A DNA stretch of 64,000 bases from Novipirellula artificiosorum (GCF_007860135.1 NZ_SJPV01000008.1:1-64000), one strand, 5' to 3'. Shown: positions 1 through 8,431, numbered from the stretch's first letter. Notes: a model not told the origin generated them from the letters alone. Made by a program: numbers and translations.

Positions 1-55
1 TCAGTGACCTTAGACGTTCATCAACCGACTGAGATTCTAAAACCGAAGCACTCAT
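1..55 (-). CDS. 5' end of an unidentified gene running off the window
   Basis: An ATG at position 55 on the minus strand opens a frame that stays open to the window edge, reading MSASVLESQSVDERLRSL. A G-rich GGGGGTG stretch just upstream could serve as a ribosome binding site. Only 18 residues are visible, so no family can be assigned. It is divergent from the VgrG gene and could belong to the same secretion locus, but that is a guess. Confidence 0.35.
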   Translation of the reverse strand, partial: MSASVLESQSVDERLRSL

Positions 56-130
56 GCACCCCCAAATAGAGAATCCCGCCACTCACCGCCAGATCAACTC
101 GCTCTCACCACAACTTCCGCGAATGCTTAC

Positions 131-184
131 GAGGTAAATCTTGTAAGTCTTTTTCAATCAATAACTTAAAAACCGGACGAACTC
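131..184 (+). repeat. Element A, right-end fragment
   Basis: This stretch (GAGGTAAATCTTGTAAGTC and onward) matches the right end of the complete element A copy at 24758-24998, including the TTTTTCAATCAA segment and the terminal ACTTAAAAAC block. The outer end is degraded (GACGAACTC instead of CGACCTC). It is a solo end with no interior. Confidence 0.6.
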
Positions 185-250
185 TGCGCGAGCAGGGGTG
201 GGCGGATACCTATACACTGCAGCAGTCACAACTTAAAACCGTACGACCTC
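185..250 (-). repeat. Element A, left-end fragment, inverted
   Basis: Read on the minus strand this begins GAGGTCGTACGGTTTTAAG and continues through the GGTATCC and CACCCCTGC segments, as in the left end of the complete element A at 24758. It abuts the right-end fragment at 131-184, with both outer ends facing the same way, so the two are nested or rearranged remnants. Nothing gene-like was seen from 251 to 550 on either strand. Confidence 0.6.
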
Positions 251-550
251 ACTGGTCGGAGGTTGTCGTTTGTCGTCGCGTGCTGGCAAGTGAGCATTTC
301 CGCCCGCTGTGTGCGTTATTGTTACACGTCTAGCTCTTCCGTTCGCTGTTCGTTCCGATCGACTTTGCAAATCGAAAGTGGTTTTGATGCCAGGTCGTGG
401 ATCGATAATTCCAATAGGGTCAAGCAGCGCAACTTGTACCGACTCAAAAGTGGATTGGAAGGGAACCAACGAGTCCACGTGAATTCCATCGCGGAACAAT
501 ATTTGCGGATGTTCTTTCGAGAGTTTTGAACGCGAGCGGGAGAGACGTCG

Positions 551-2521
551 ATGGCGCTATCGCAAAAACCTCGTTTTCTGAATTTATCAACGCCGCTGGG
601 GGACGACGTCCTGTTTCTGACTTCGTTTTCTGGTAACGAGGAGATGTCTCGGCTGTTCACGTACCAGTTGCAGATGATCTCGGACGACAATTCGATTGCG
701 GCCAAGGACATCGTTGGATCGAATGTGACGTTCAGTGTCGAGTTGGCCGATGGTTCCCGGCGACATTTTAACGGGTTCGTGAACCGTTTCATTGCAGGCG
801 ACGAGGATCGAGAGCACCGTCGTAACTACCGGGCCGAAGTGGTGCCGTGGCTTTGGTTCCTGACCCGCACGGCCGACTGTCGCATCTTTCAAAACAAAAC
901 GGTTCCCGAAATCATCGAGCAGATCTTGGGAGACCTCGGGTTCAGCGATTTTGAATTGCAGATTTCGCTTCAACACAAGAGCTGGGACTATTGCGTTCAG
1001 TTTCGTGAAACGGACTTCAACTTCATTTCGCGACTGATGGAACAGGAAGGCATCTTCTACTTTTTTAAGCATGCCGATGGTAAGCACACCCTGGTGATGA
1101 CCGATCACAAAGGTGCCTACATCGATTGCCCTGAAAATCAGGTCGACCTACCCGGTGACTTCAGCGCGATCGCAGTCAAGGATCATCTCCACAGTTGGGA
1201 ACATCACTACGAGTTTCGTCCCGGCAAATGGGCTCAGACCGACTTCGATTTCAAGAAGCCCAGTACCAGTTTGATGACGCACACGGACACGATCGTCGAC
1301 CTGCCCGGCGTAGACAAGTACGAGGTTTACGACTATCCCGGTGAATATGTCGAGAGAAGCGATGGCGAAATGGAAACAAGACTCCGGATGGAGGAAGAGG
1401 AAGCCCACCATGACGTCGTGTACGGAACCAGTGGTTGCAAAACCTTTACAATCGGAGGCCGTTTTCGTGTTGGCAAGCACCACAACGAGGATGAAGAAGG
1501 GAAGTCCTACGTGATCACCGAGATCCGACATGTCGGGACGGAATCTCTTGGCTACGAGACGGGATCCAATTCGGCGGAAACGGACTACTCGAACTCTTTC
1601 GCCTGTATCCCGGATGCGGTCGTGTTCCGTCCCGAACGCCGTACCGCCAAACCGATGATTTCCGGTGTGCAGACGGCGATCGTGGTGGGTCCGTCAGGCG
1701 AGGAAATCTACACCGACGAATATGGGCGAGTGAAGGTGCAATTCCACTGGGACCGAGAAGGAAAGAACGACGAGAACAGCAGTTGCTGGATTCGCGTTGC
1801 GCAAAACTGGGCCGGAGAGAACTGGGGGGTGCTGTTCAATCCTCGCATTGGCCAAGAGGTGGTGGTCGACTTTATCCAAGGCGATCCTGACCGTCCGATT
1901 ATCACCGGTCGTGTTTACAACGCCGAGCAGATGCCACCCTACGATTTGCCCAGCGAACAGACCAAGAGCACGATCAAAACACGCAGCTCCAAAGAAGGCA
2001 GTCCCGATAACTTCAACGAGATCCGATTTGAAGACAAGAAGGGCGAAGAGGAGTTATACATTCACGCTGAGAAAGACCGAAATACCATCGTCGAAAATAA
2101 TGATACCCTCAACGTAGGCGTCGATCAGACGATTGAAATTGGCAACAACCAGAGCTTAAAGGTCGGTGGGCAAAACGCTCAAGAAGGAACGCAAACGATT
2201 GAGGTATTGAAGGACCAGATGACGACCATTTCAAGAGGAGATCGTAGTACGAAGGTCGAAATGGGAAACGATTTCCTTGAACTCAAAATGGGCGATTGCA
2301 AGGTCCTGATGGATTTGGGGAAATCGGAGACCGAGGCGATGCAGTCGATTGAGTTGAAGGTTGGCAGCAGCAGCGTCAAGGTCGATCAAATGGGGGTGGA
2401 AATCAAAGGGATGATGGTCAGTATTGAAGGAGACCTCATCACCGACATTAAGGGATTGGTCACGAAAGTCCAAGGAGAGGCCGTTCTGCAAGCAAAGGGT
2501 GGCGTCACGATGATCAATTGA
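551..2521 (+). CDS. vgrG: Type VI secretion tip protein VgrG (TssI)
   Basis: VgrG trimerises into the spike that caps the Hcp tube of a contractile type VI secretion machine. The 656-residue product has the family layout. The gp27-like region covers about residues 1-370 (FLNLSTPLGDDVLFLTSFSG at the start, FRETDFNFISRLMEQEGIFYFF near 160). The gp5-like OB-fold is near 375-480, with VGPSGEEIYTDEYGRVKVQFHW and WAGENWGVLFNPRIGQEVVVDF. It ends in a beta-prism of short repeats (NNDTLNVGVDQTIEIGNNQS...). There is no extra C-terminal toxin domain, so it is probably an adaptor rather than an evolved VgrG. A GAGAGA stretch precedes the ATG. FHA and PAAR genes follow on the same strand. No other structural T6SS gene lies in the window, so this is an orphan or island-edge vgrG. 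Confidence 0.95.
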   Translation: MALSQKPRFLNLSTPLGDDVLFLTSFSGNEEMSRLFTYQLQMISDDNSIAAKDIVGSNVTFSVELADGSRRHFNGFVNRFIAGDEDREHRRNYRAEVVPWLWFLTRTADCRIFQNKTVPEIIEQILGDLGFSDFELQISLQHKSWDYCVQFRETDFNFISRLMEQEGIFYFFKHADGKHTLVMTDHKGAYIDCPENQVDLPGDFSAIAVKDHLHSWEHHYEFRPGKWAQTDFDFKKPSTSLMTHTDTIVDLPGVDKYEVYDYPGEYVERSDGEMETRLRMEEEEAHHDVVYGTSGCKTFTIGGRFRVGKHHNEDEEGKSYVITEIRHVGTESLGYETGSNSAETDYSNSFACIPDAVVFRPERRTAKPMISGVQTAIVVGPSGEEIYTDEYGRVKVQFHWDREGKNDENSSCWIRVAQNWAGENWGVLFNPRIGQEVVVDFIQGDPDRPIITGRVYNAEQMPPYDLPSEQTKSTIKTRSSKEGSPDNFNEIRFEDKKGEEELYIHAEKDRNTIVENNDTLNVGVDQTIEIGNNQSLKVGGQNAQEGTQTIEVLKDQMTTISRGDRSTKVEMGNDFLELKMGDCKVLMDLGKSETEAMQSIELKVGSSSVKVDQMGVEIKGMMVSIEGDLITDIKGLVTKVQGEAVLQAKGGVTMIN

Positions 2522-2589
2522 AACGGATGAGGTGTTTTGACGAGACCGTCTCCGACAGGTGACATCACATGGAGCAACGAGAGAGTGAC

Positions 2590-3552
2590 ATGACGATTAC
2601 ACTAGAAGTCGTGAAGGGACCAGGAGCGGGCAGGAAGATCTTTCTGCAATCCGGTGGACAAACCACCGTCGGTCGTACCGACGAGGCTGACTACAGCTTC
2701 GCTAACAATGAAGAGATGTCGGGGCGTCACTTTGCGGTGGTTTGCCAATGGCCTCACTGGTTTTTGGATGATTTGGACAGCAGCAACGGGACGATGCTCA
2801 ACGGCGAACGAATCACGCACGCCGAGCTAAAGCACGGCGACGAAGTTGCGGCGGGCCAGAACGTCTTTCATGTCATCCTCAGCGGGCAGGATAGCCGGAT
2901 CCACACCACCATGGACGTGGAAGCGTCCTCGGAGGGTGAAGCTGCGATTGAGGTCTCTGACGCCAATTCGGAGCTCGAACCCATCATCGCGGTTCGCGAT
3001 GAGCCAAGTGGGTTTGTCGCTGCGACAGCGAAACCGATCTGCGATCAGATGAAAGAACTGGACGAGGCCGCTGCGACATTGCTCCAGCCCGACCATTCAC
3101 CGAAACAGTACCTCGAGGTACTCGAACAAAACGAGCAATTCACCGACGCCATCCGGTTTCTGGCCAACGCGTTGCCGAGACGCGATGCGGTCGCTTGGGC
3201 TGCCGATTGTATCGTCAAGGCAAACCAGGGCAAACTTGCTGACGCCGATGCGCGAGCCATGGAGGTGATCCAAGCTTGGGTGGCAGATCCCAGCGAAGCC
3301 AATCGGCGTGCAGCGCAAAGCGCGGCGGAGGCAGCGGAGCTCAAGACGCCTACGAGCTGGGCTGCAATGGGTGCGTTTTGGAGCGAGGGGAGCATGGGGC
3401 CACCGGAGGTACCGGCCATTCCGCCCGCCTCACACTTGACGGCGCACGCCGTTTCCAGTTCGGCGATCCTGGCCGCGGTCGAGAAAGAACCCGAGAAAGC
3501 GAGTGAGAAGTATCACGCGTTCATTCAGCTGGGAATCGAAAAAGGGAGTTAG
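2590..3552 (+). CDS. FHA-domain protein with T6SS-linked C-terminal domain
   Basis: An N-terminal FHA domain (about residues 1-100) has the family landmarks: VGRT, SGRHF and LDSSNGTMLNG. FHA domains bind phosphothreonine peptides and regulate some type VI systems. The C-terminal part (about 170-320: YLEVLEQNEQFTDAIRFLA, RRDAVAWAADC, ...KYHAFIQLGIEKG) resembles the small alpha-helical domain I know as DUF6931, often found near vgrG; this comes from memory. I chose the ATG at 2590 because AGAGAG lies about 8 nt upstream; an in-frame ATG at 2569 is the alternative. The gene sits 68 nt after vgrG, and its TAG is immediately followed by the PAAR start, so the three probably form one operon. Confidence 0.88.
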   Translation: MTITLEVVKGPGAGRKIFLQSGGQTTVGRTDEADYSFANNEEMSGRHFAVVCQWPHWFLDDLDSSNGTMLNGERITHAELKHGDEVAAGQNVFHVILSGQDSRIHTTMDVEASSEGEAAIEVSDANSELEPIIAVRDEPSGFVAATAKPICDQMKELDEAAATLLQPDHSPKQYLEVLEQNEQFTDAIRFLANALPRRDAVAWAADCIVKANQGKLADADARAMEVIQAWVADPSEANRRAAQSAAEAAELKTPTSWAAMGAFWSEGSMGPPEVPAIPPASHLTAHAVSSSAILAAVEKEPEKASEKYHAFIQLGIEKGS

Positions 3553-3846
3553 GTGATGGGAATGCCAGCCGCACGCGTCGCGGACATGCATGTCTGCCCG
3601 ATGGTTACGGGTGTGGTTCCACATGTCGGAGGGCCCATCCTGCCGCCAGGCGGAATTCCCGTGTTGATTGGCGGAATGCCTGCGGCTCGGGTGGGGGACA
3701 TGGCCACTTGTGTCGGACCACCCGATGTCATTGTCTTGGGCTCCTTTACCGTTCTGATCTGCGGTCAACCAGCCGCGCGGCTCGGCGATCTGACCGCACA
3801 TGGCGGAACGATTGTCATGGGCTACCCGACCGTCTTGATTGGTTGA
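3553..3846 (+). CDS. PAAR-domain spike protein
   Basis: PAAR proteins form the sharp cone on top of VgrG and can link effectors to the spike. The 97-residue product consists of the PAAR repeat pattern alone: GMPAARVADMHVCPM, PHVGGPILPPG, GGMPAARVGDMATC, GQPAARLGDLTAHGG. The Cys and His positions are those expected for the zinc site at the tip. Length is normal for a stand-alone PAAR with no fused toxin. The GTG at 3553 directly follows the stop of the FHA gene; ATG at 3556 is equally possible. No effector or immunity gene follows in the usual position. Confidence 0.93.
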   Translation: MMGMPAARVADMHVCPMVTGVVPHVGGPILPPGGIPVLIGGMPAARVGDMATCVGPPDVIVLGSFTVLICGQPAARLGDLTAHGGTIVMGYPTVLIG

Positions 3847-3910
3847 TGAAAGCGACGCGGGCAGGTCCATGGTCCTTCCGACTGGAAAGAAGCTGGCTCG
3901 CCGATGCCAG

Positions 3911-4126
3911 CTAAACCAAAAGAGCGGATTGATGCAGTTGATCAAGCACTTGATCAAGGATCGCCTTGCAAGCGGCGTTCACCTCGACCGAGCTGTTCCC
4001 TTCGACATTCGGGGCGAGCTTGCCTTCTTTCGCCAACTCAAAAACACATGCAACCAACTCCTGTTTCGTCTTGGTTCCATCGATCAATGGAACGATGGAT
4101 CGGATCATCGGATCTGGGTTGAACAT
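3911..4126 (-). pseudogene. C-terminal remnant of a methyltransferase-regulatory-domain protein
   Basis: On the minus strand, 71 codons from the ATG at 4126 read NPDPMIRSIVPLIDGTKTKQ, then ELVACVFELAKEGKL, and end LDQVLDQLHQSALLV. This looks like the extreme C-terminus of methyltransferases with a C-terminal regulatory domain: the 'DG..dr..Lv' turn, then a final helix ending in SALLV. The methyltransferase core is absent upstream, where the frame runs into a CACAGAG hairpin and non-coding sequence. I read it as a leftover of a deleted gene. Confidence 0.55.
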
Positions 4127-4201
4127 GATTGATCTTCCGAGTGTGCAGCGATTCAAGATGTCTTGGTTGCGTCTGGCAACCGGGTTGCGCGGACGATTGA
4201 A

Positions 4202-4273
4202 ACACAGAGCCACAGAGGAACACAGAGCCGATTCTCCGTGCTGTCCTTGTGCCCTCCGTGTTCTCTGTGGTTT
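4202..4273. repeat. CACAGAG-type imperfect hairpin, copy 1
   Basis: A left arm made of ACACAGAG/CCACAGAGG units faces a right arm of CTCCGTG/CTCTGTGG units, giving an imperfect stem of several blocks. A second copy with the same plan is at 8749-8829. The rest of 4127-4633 shows nothing recognisable. Confidence 0.6.
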
Positions 4274-4633
4274 ATCCTCTCTCCTTCGGACATTGGATAA
4301 CGCGTCGGAGTGACCAGTCGCTAAGCCGTTTCGGTTATCGGTCGGGTCCCTGACTGCCTCCAGGTGGCCTGCTGCTGTAACCTTGGGGCGTTCCGCCAAT
4401 GCTTGGAGGATGCGGTGAGGTTTGGTATGCTGCGGCTCGTGAAAACGAGCTCGGATTGGCCGAGTCAACGCAGGTACCAAGGACAGAACCCACGGGTGAA
4501 CGCGTGCCGGAATCGGCCCCATGGCTCGCTTCGCTTGGCGACGTTTTCTCCCCACCGCGTTGCCCGAAATGTTCGGCCTCAAGGACCTCCGAATATTTTT
4601 CATACCCTCCGCTCAACCCGCTACCATCCGGAG

Positions 4634-5062
4634 ATGCCCATGACACTACGACGCTTGGTGGTAGCTTTGGCGTTGTTTACGATGGCCATTGGCTTCCTAA
4701 TGGCGATGGTAGTTGTACTGTGGTGGGAACGGCCTGCGGGCAGCACGCTCGTTAGAGCCGGGGGCGTGTTTTTTTTCGGCAACCTGACGGCTGCATCGAC
4801 GTTAGCTGCTCTTTATGTCTTGGATACGCCGGCCGATCAAAAGGGCTTTGGCATTCGTAACCTCGCACCGGCGGGATGGGGCTTGGTGGCAGTCACTGGC
4901 AACGTAATGGCAGCTGCTGCCATTAAACCACCACCTGATTTCGAGCTGCTGTTTTTCTACCCCAGACTTGCAGCGTTTTTTTTTGGTCTGCCGGTCTTCC
5001 TGGTTGGTTGGTTCCTGCTTTCTCGCTTCGGTTTCCGGATTTGGCGAAACAACAAGAGTTGA
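4634..5062 (+). CDS. Small membrane protein of unknown function
   Basis: Starting from the ATG at 4634, the 142-residue product has about four hydrophobic segments: LRRLVVALALFTMAIGFLMA, VFFFGNLTAASTLAALYVL, GLVAVTGNVMAAAAI and FFFGLPVFLVGWFLL. A frame open further upstream (from 4364) is rejected as a start because its first 90 codons look non-coding. I recognise no family. It lies between the T6SS cassette remnants and another membrane protein. Confidence 0.6.
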   Translation: MPMTLRRLVVALALFTMAIGFLMAMVVVLWWERPAGSTLVRAGGVFFFGNLTAASTLAALYVLDTPADQKGFGIRNLAPAGWGLVAVTGNVMAAAAIKPPPDFELLFFYPRLAAFFFGLPVFLVGWFLLSRFGFRIWRNNKS

Positions 5063-5482
5063 TCAACCTTTGTCCGTTTTTGCCGCCTGCTGCCCATCAG
5101 GATCGTCATTGTCGTCGAGCTACCCCAAGGGGTCGCGAGATTCCATGACAACCAGGTCAGCCTTTGCGTTCTTAAGGACGCTGGCGATGGGTTGCGGCTC
5201 GGTGGGCATCGTGAGAGAGCGTGTTTTACGAGTTTTGTTGTCAAAGAAGCGGCAGACGGAGTTGAATTTGCCGAGGTCAAGTGCGAGAATTTTTTATATA
5301 TTTTCAGTCCTTGTGTGTGGTGGATGGCAAAAATGTGGCAGGCGGCCAGCCGCTGCTCCGATCACGGGTCCGAGTCGCCATTTTCATGACGAAAGACTCC
5401 CACCCATCAACCTCGGACTTACCTGGATTCTTTCGTCGTCATTTTCCTTGCCATCATTAATGCTTGTCGTCCGGAGACACAA
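5063..5482. other. Intergenic stretch without a recognisable gene
   Basis: About 420 bases with only short overlapping open frames and no convincing start or family signal on either strand. An AT-rich run near 5288-5310 (TTTTTTATATATTTTC) stands out from the surroundings and could hold a promoter for the following gene, but no clear -35/-10 pair can be named. Confidence 0.4.
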
Positions 5483-6544
5483 ATGGCAGACCGCTCCGAT
5501 GTGCACGCTTGGAACTACGTCACACAAAGTGGTGCTCAAATAACCGTTCACTCTCCACGCTCTTCGTATGTGAAGATGGCCATGTGGGGAATGTTGGGAG
5601 CCTGTCTATGCTTACTTGCCTTGGCCTTGACCCTAATCTTATGGGCTGCAATGCAAATCGGTAAGGCAGAAGCGGATTCAGCCACGAACCCCACCGAGCA
5701 GCAAGGCGAAGTAGCTGGTGAGGCGGTTGTGTGCGTATTCGTGGGAATACTTGGGCTCTCGACCGCATACGCCGGTGTGGGCTGTTTCCGAATCGCACGT
5801 AGGAACATCGCAGAGTCCGCCGAAGCGGCATTTCGAGTCGGTCAACGTGCCCCCGTTGTCTATCTGCGTTCATTTGCGCAGGACAACATGAAACAGGAAT
5901 TGCAAACAACAGATCAAATCCTCCACCCAGTTCAGGCCCGTGTCAGCGCCACCTATGAGGAGCGTTTCGCCAAGCACCTGCGTAAGATCGGTCCAATGGT
6001 CGCGATTGGTAAACCCGGTGAGAAACTTCCGCCAACCGGTGCAGCGCGAATGTACGTGGAAAACGCGCATTGGCAGGAGCTTGTTGTGGACTTGCTCCAT
6101 AGGGCGCGCGTTGTCGTAATCCAAGCCGGAAGCACGCCGGGCATCCAGTGGGAATTCAGCACTGCCATCGAACGACTCGCACCCAGCCAATTGCTCGTTT
6201 TTTTGCCATCTCAACTCAGCCTTGCCAAGCACCCGAGGGCGGAAGCCTATCGTCAATTCCGCGATTGGGCGTCTCGCGATCTCCCAACAGAACTACCGGA
6301 AACAATCGATGATGCCGCCGTGATTCGGTTCTTAGACACTCCGCCTTGGCAACCCGAACCACTTTCGCGTCGAGGGATTCGCGTGCGGGAAGGGGCGATG
6401 GATCGCTGTCTGCGTCGATTAGTCCGTGATCGGTACTTGCGCCCTCGAGGTGGTGGTTTACTCCGACTCGTCATTTACGTTTTGCTGGGGCTACTTGCAC
6501 TGTTTCTGATTGTAGGCATCATTGGCGCAATCTTCTTACCGTAG
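5483..6544 (+). CDS. Membrane-anchored protein with conserved cytosolic domain, unknown function
   Basis: The 353-residue product has two N-terminal transmembrane segments (about 33-58 and 78-100), a cytosolic domain (about 115-320) and a C-terminal transmembrane segment (LLRLVIYVLLGLLALFLIVG). The cytosolic domain shows alternating strand/helix patches: APVVYLRSFAQDN, FAKHLRKIGPMVAIGKPGEK, PPTGAARMYV, ELVVDLLHRARVVVIQAGST and PGIQWEFSTAIE. These patches recur in bacterial membrane proteins of unknown function. They suggest a Rossmann- or TIR-like fold, but I see no signature that would prove it. The ATG at 5483 precedes the first membrane helix by about 30 residues. Confidence 0.75.
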   Translation: MADRSDVHAWNYVTQSGAQITVHSPRSSYVKMAMWGMLGACLCLLALALTLILWAAMQIGKAEADSATNPTEQQGEVAGEAVVCVFVGILGLSTAYAGVGCFRIARRNIAESAEAAFRVGQRAPVVYLRSFAQDNMKQELQTTDQILHPVQARVSATYEERFAKHLRKIGPMVAIGKPGEKLPPTGAARMYVENAHWQELVVDLLHRARVVVIQAGSTPGIQWEFSTAIERLAPSQLLVFLPSQLSLAKHPRAEAYRQFRDWASRDLPTELPETIDDAAVIRFLDTPPWQPEPLSRRGIRVREGAMDRCLRRLVRDRYLRPRGGGLLRLVIYVLLGLLALFLIVGIIGAIFLP

Positions 6545-6625
6545 ACGACTGACCGTCGCCGCCGGTTGGTCGTCACCGTTATCCGACTGAAAGCTGCACG
6601 CCGTTCTTCAGGGTAATGGGCTGTT

Positions 6626-6707
6626 CCACGACCGGCACACTCGGTTTGTTGAGCTTGCACAAAGCCACGAAGCAAAGCAAGTCGCCACCGAAACGGAGGA
6701 AGAATCA
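6626..6707. repeat. Partial duplicate of the 3' end of the HAAS-type membrane gene
   Basis: About 80 bases starting CCACGACCGGCACACT closely match 7433-7513, the last codons of the minus-strand gene at 7401-8105. The match runs through the TTGAGCTTGCACAAAGCCAC segment with scattered substitutions. The rest of that gene is absent here, so this is a decayed duplicate of the gene tail. It sits upstream of the lipoprotein gene at 6802; the parent tail lies just downstream of it. Confidence 0.7.
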
Positions 6708-6801
6708 ACTCGGAAGACTCGTTCGGAGAACGCGCGCCGAGCGAGCTGGCCGTTAACAACCCTTTCTCTCGCTCCCGGTGCGCGTAGCGTATGCCAAGCA
6801 A

Positions 6802-7410
6802 ATGTTAGATCGTCGAATTTTCATCCTTACCCTGTTCGTGCTCGCGGGATGTTCTGGCCCCGAAGGAGATGCATTGACCGAGTCCTACATCCCACCCAAC
6901 CTAAATTCGCTTGCAGAAGTTGATGTCGCGGACGTTGCATACAACGACCAACCCATTGTGATCGAAGGACTTGTTTCCCCGAGCAGCCAGGGTGCCTCGG
7001 TACGCGACGATGATGGGTTCGATGTGCACATGTTCTCGCTTGCGGCCTGGAAGGAATCGAATGGCTCAATCATCGAGGATGAGTTGCTGGTGCTTCATCC
7101 CGTTGCTCAAGATCATGACTGGGGGCCCGATTTTCCGGCGTTTTCCGTCCACCGGCTGAAGCTACTTTTATCGAAAGAGCGGAATCGATCTATCCTCATC
7201 TCATCGGAAACAATCGATTCTTCTCCGCAGTTCCAGAGTATTGCGCAGAAATTGCTACAGCCAATCGTTGTTGAAACCGAGCAACTTGGGGACCTGATTC
7301 TTGACCGCTCGCTGGATTGGTTTGATGATGGAGACCTATTCTGGGGACATGCGATCATGGTAAGCGGAGACGTTGAGAACGGACCTGACGACGCTGGGAT
7401 TCATGGTTGA
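6802..7410 (+). CDS. Putative lipoprotein, unknown function
   Basis: From the ATG at 6802 the product begins MLDRRIFILTLFVLAGCSG: a short basic n-region, a hydrophobic core and an LAGC lipobox, so it is probably lipid-anchored on the periplasmic side. The mature ~185 residues contain no motif I recognise. A further-upstream GTG at 6778 would spoil the signal peptide. The stop overlaps by 10 nt the end of the convergent gene at 7401-8105. Confidence 0.65.
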   Translation: MLDRRIFILTLFVLAGCSGPEGDALTESYIPPNLNSLAEVDVADVAYNDQPIVIEGLVSPSSQGASVRDDDGFDVHMFSLAAWKESNGSIIEDELLVLHPVAQDHDWGPDFPAFSVHRLKLLLSKERNRSILISSETIDSSPQFQSIAQKLLQPIVVETEQLGDLILDRSLDWFDDGDLFWGHAIMVSGDVENGPDDAGIHG

Positions 7411-8105
7411 CAGGACTTCGAGAACCGGCGAACCACGACCGGCACACTGGGCTTGCTGAGCTTGCACAAAGCCACCAGGCAAAACAAGTAGCCGCCGAAA
7501 TGGAAGAAGAATCCGCCAAAACCGAGCCACGTTGCGGTGTCACCATACCACGCGGCGTCCGCGATCCGCTGCTGTGCCAACCGGCCCATGACGGTTGCGG
7601 TTGGTAGTACATAGAGGGCTAGCCCTGTGACAGCCGCCCATCTCCACGTAAAACGATTGTTGGTAGGATCGCGATTGACGAGTCCGCGGTAAGCGATCGC
7701 TAGTAGGCCAGCCCAGGCAACGGTCAGAACGGCGATCGATATCGGTCCGGCCATTGTTGCCTCCACTCCTGCGTACGCCATCCAAGCCCCCGTCATTGCA
7801 ACCAATGCCGATACGCCGCTTCCGCAAAGCGTGAACAAGAGGAAACCGCCAAGCATCCACGCAAGGCGTGTTCGCCAAGCAGAAACTGGTTTGTTTTTTC
7901 CAAATTCAGATTCCAGGTCCGCAGTGATGCCCAGACGATACGCACCAACAGCAAACGCTTCGCGTTCGCTCAGGCCTGTTCCTTGAAGACGTTCGATCGA
8001 CTCACGAAGATGCGATTCAACTTCCAGGATGCCATCGGCTTCAATGGAACTATCTGGGCGGAATGTCCGCTTCCAGTCATCAATCGCCTGTTCTAGCTCA
8101 AACAT
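7401..8105 (-). CDS. HAAS/permease-prefix-type membrane protein paired with PadR
   Basis: The 234-residue product has a cytosolic helical N-terminus (MFELEQAIDDWKRTFRPDSS, EVESHLRESIERLQGTGLSE, REAFAVGAYRLG). This matches the short helical domains (HAAS/DUF1700-like) that accompany PadR regulators and sense or transmit membrane signals. Four to five transmembrane helices follow (WMLGGFLLFTLCGSGVSALV, ISIAVLTVAWAGLLAIAY, WAAVTGLALYVLPTATVM, LGFGGFFFHFGGYLFCLVAL). The ATG at 8105 lies inside the 3' end of padR (13-nt overlap), indicating translational coupling. A decayed copy of its last ~80 bases lies at 6626-6707. Confidence 0.78.
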   Translation of the reverse strand: MFELEQAIDDWKRTFRPDSSIEADGILEVESHLRESIERLQGTGLSEREAFAVGAYRLGITADLESEFGKNKPVSAWRTRLAWMLGGFLLFTLCGSGVSALVAMTGAWMAYAGVEATMAGPISIAVLTVAWAGLLAIAYRGLVNRDPTNNRFTWRWAAVTGLALYVLPTATVMGRLAQQRIADAAWYGDTATWLGFGGFFFHFGGYLFCLVALCKLSKPSVPVVVRRFSKSCQP

Positions 8106-8431
8106 GTCTTCGCTCCCCAAAAAGATACAAGTGTTTCGTGCACCGCAAGCCATTGCGTCCGTTCTGCTTCGATCCCACGCGTCCCTGATTTGCTAAGCCG
8201 GTAGTACTTTCGCTTTCGCCCGTTTTCGCCAATCTTCCAAGATGAAAGGATGAGCTTTTCCTTCTCCATTCGATGCAAAACGGGGTACAACATTCCTTCG
8301 GACCACTCCAAATGGCCGTCGGACTGTTCACGCACTTGGTCAATGATCGCGTATCCATAACTCTCGCCCCTCGACAGTATCGCCAAGACCAAAGGTCTCG
8401 TTGATGCTGCGATGAGTTCTTTTGATGCCAT
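8093..8431 (-). CDS. PadR-family transcriptional regulator
   Basis: This 112-residue winged-helix repressor has the PadR pattern: RPLVLAILSRGESYGYAIID, GHLEWSEGMLYPVLHRMEKE, GRKRKYYRLSKSGT. PadR proteins typically repress their own operon and the membrane gene they overlap. AGGAGGAT lies just upstream of the ATG at 8431 and is a strong ribosome binding site. The gene is the first of a two-gene operon with the membrane protein that begins at 8105. Confidence 0.92.
   Translation of the reverse strand: MASKELIAASTRPLVLAILSRGESYGYAIIDQVREQSDGHLEWSEGMLYPVLHRMEKEKLILSSWKIGENGRKRKYYRLSKSGTRGIEAERTQWLAVHETLVSFWGAKTCLS

Noticed and set aside
4364..4633. N-terminal extension of the small membrane protein
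   Set aside because: The extra 90 codons are non-coding in character; the ATG at 4634 gives a normal membrane protein.
5063..5482. Possible transposase remnant upstream of the 353-residue protein
   Set aside because: Short frames show no conserved transposase motif, so it is left as unassigned intergenic DNA.
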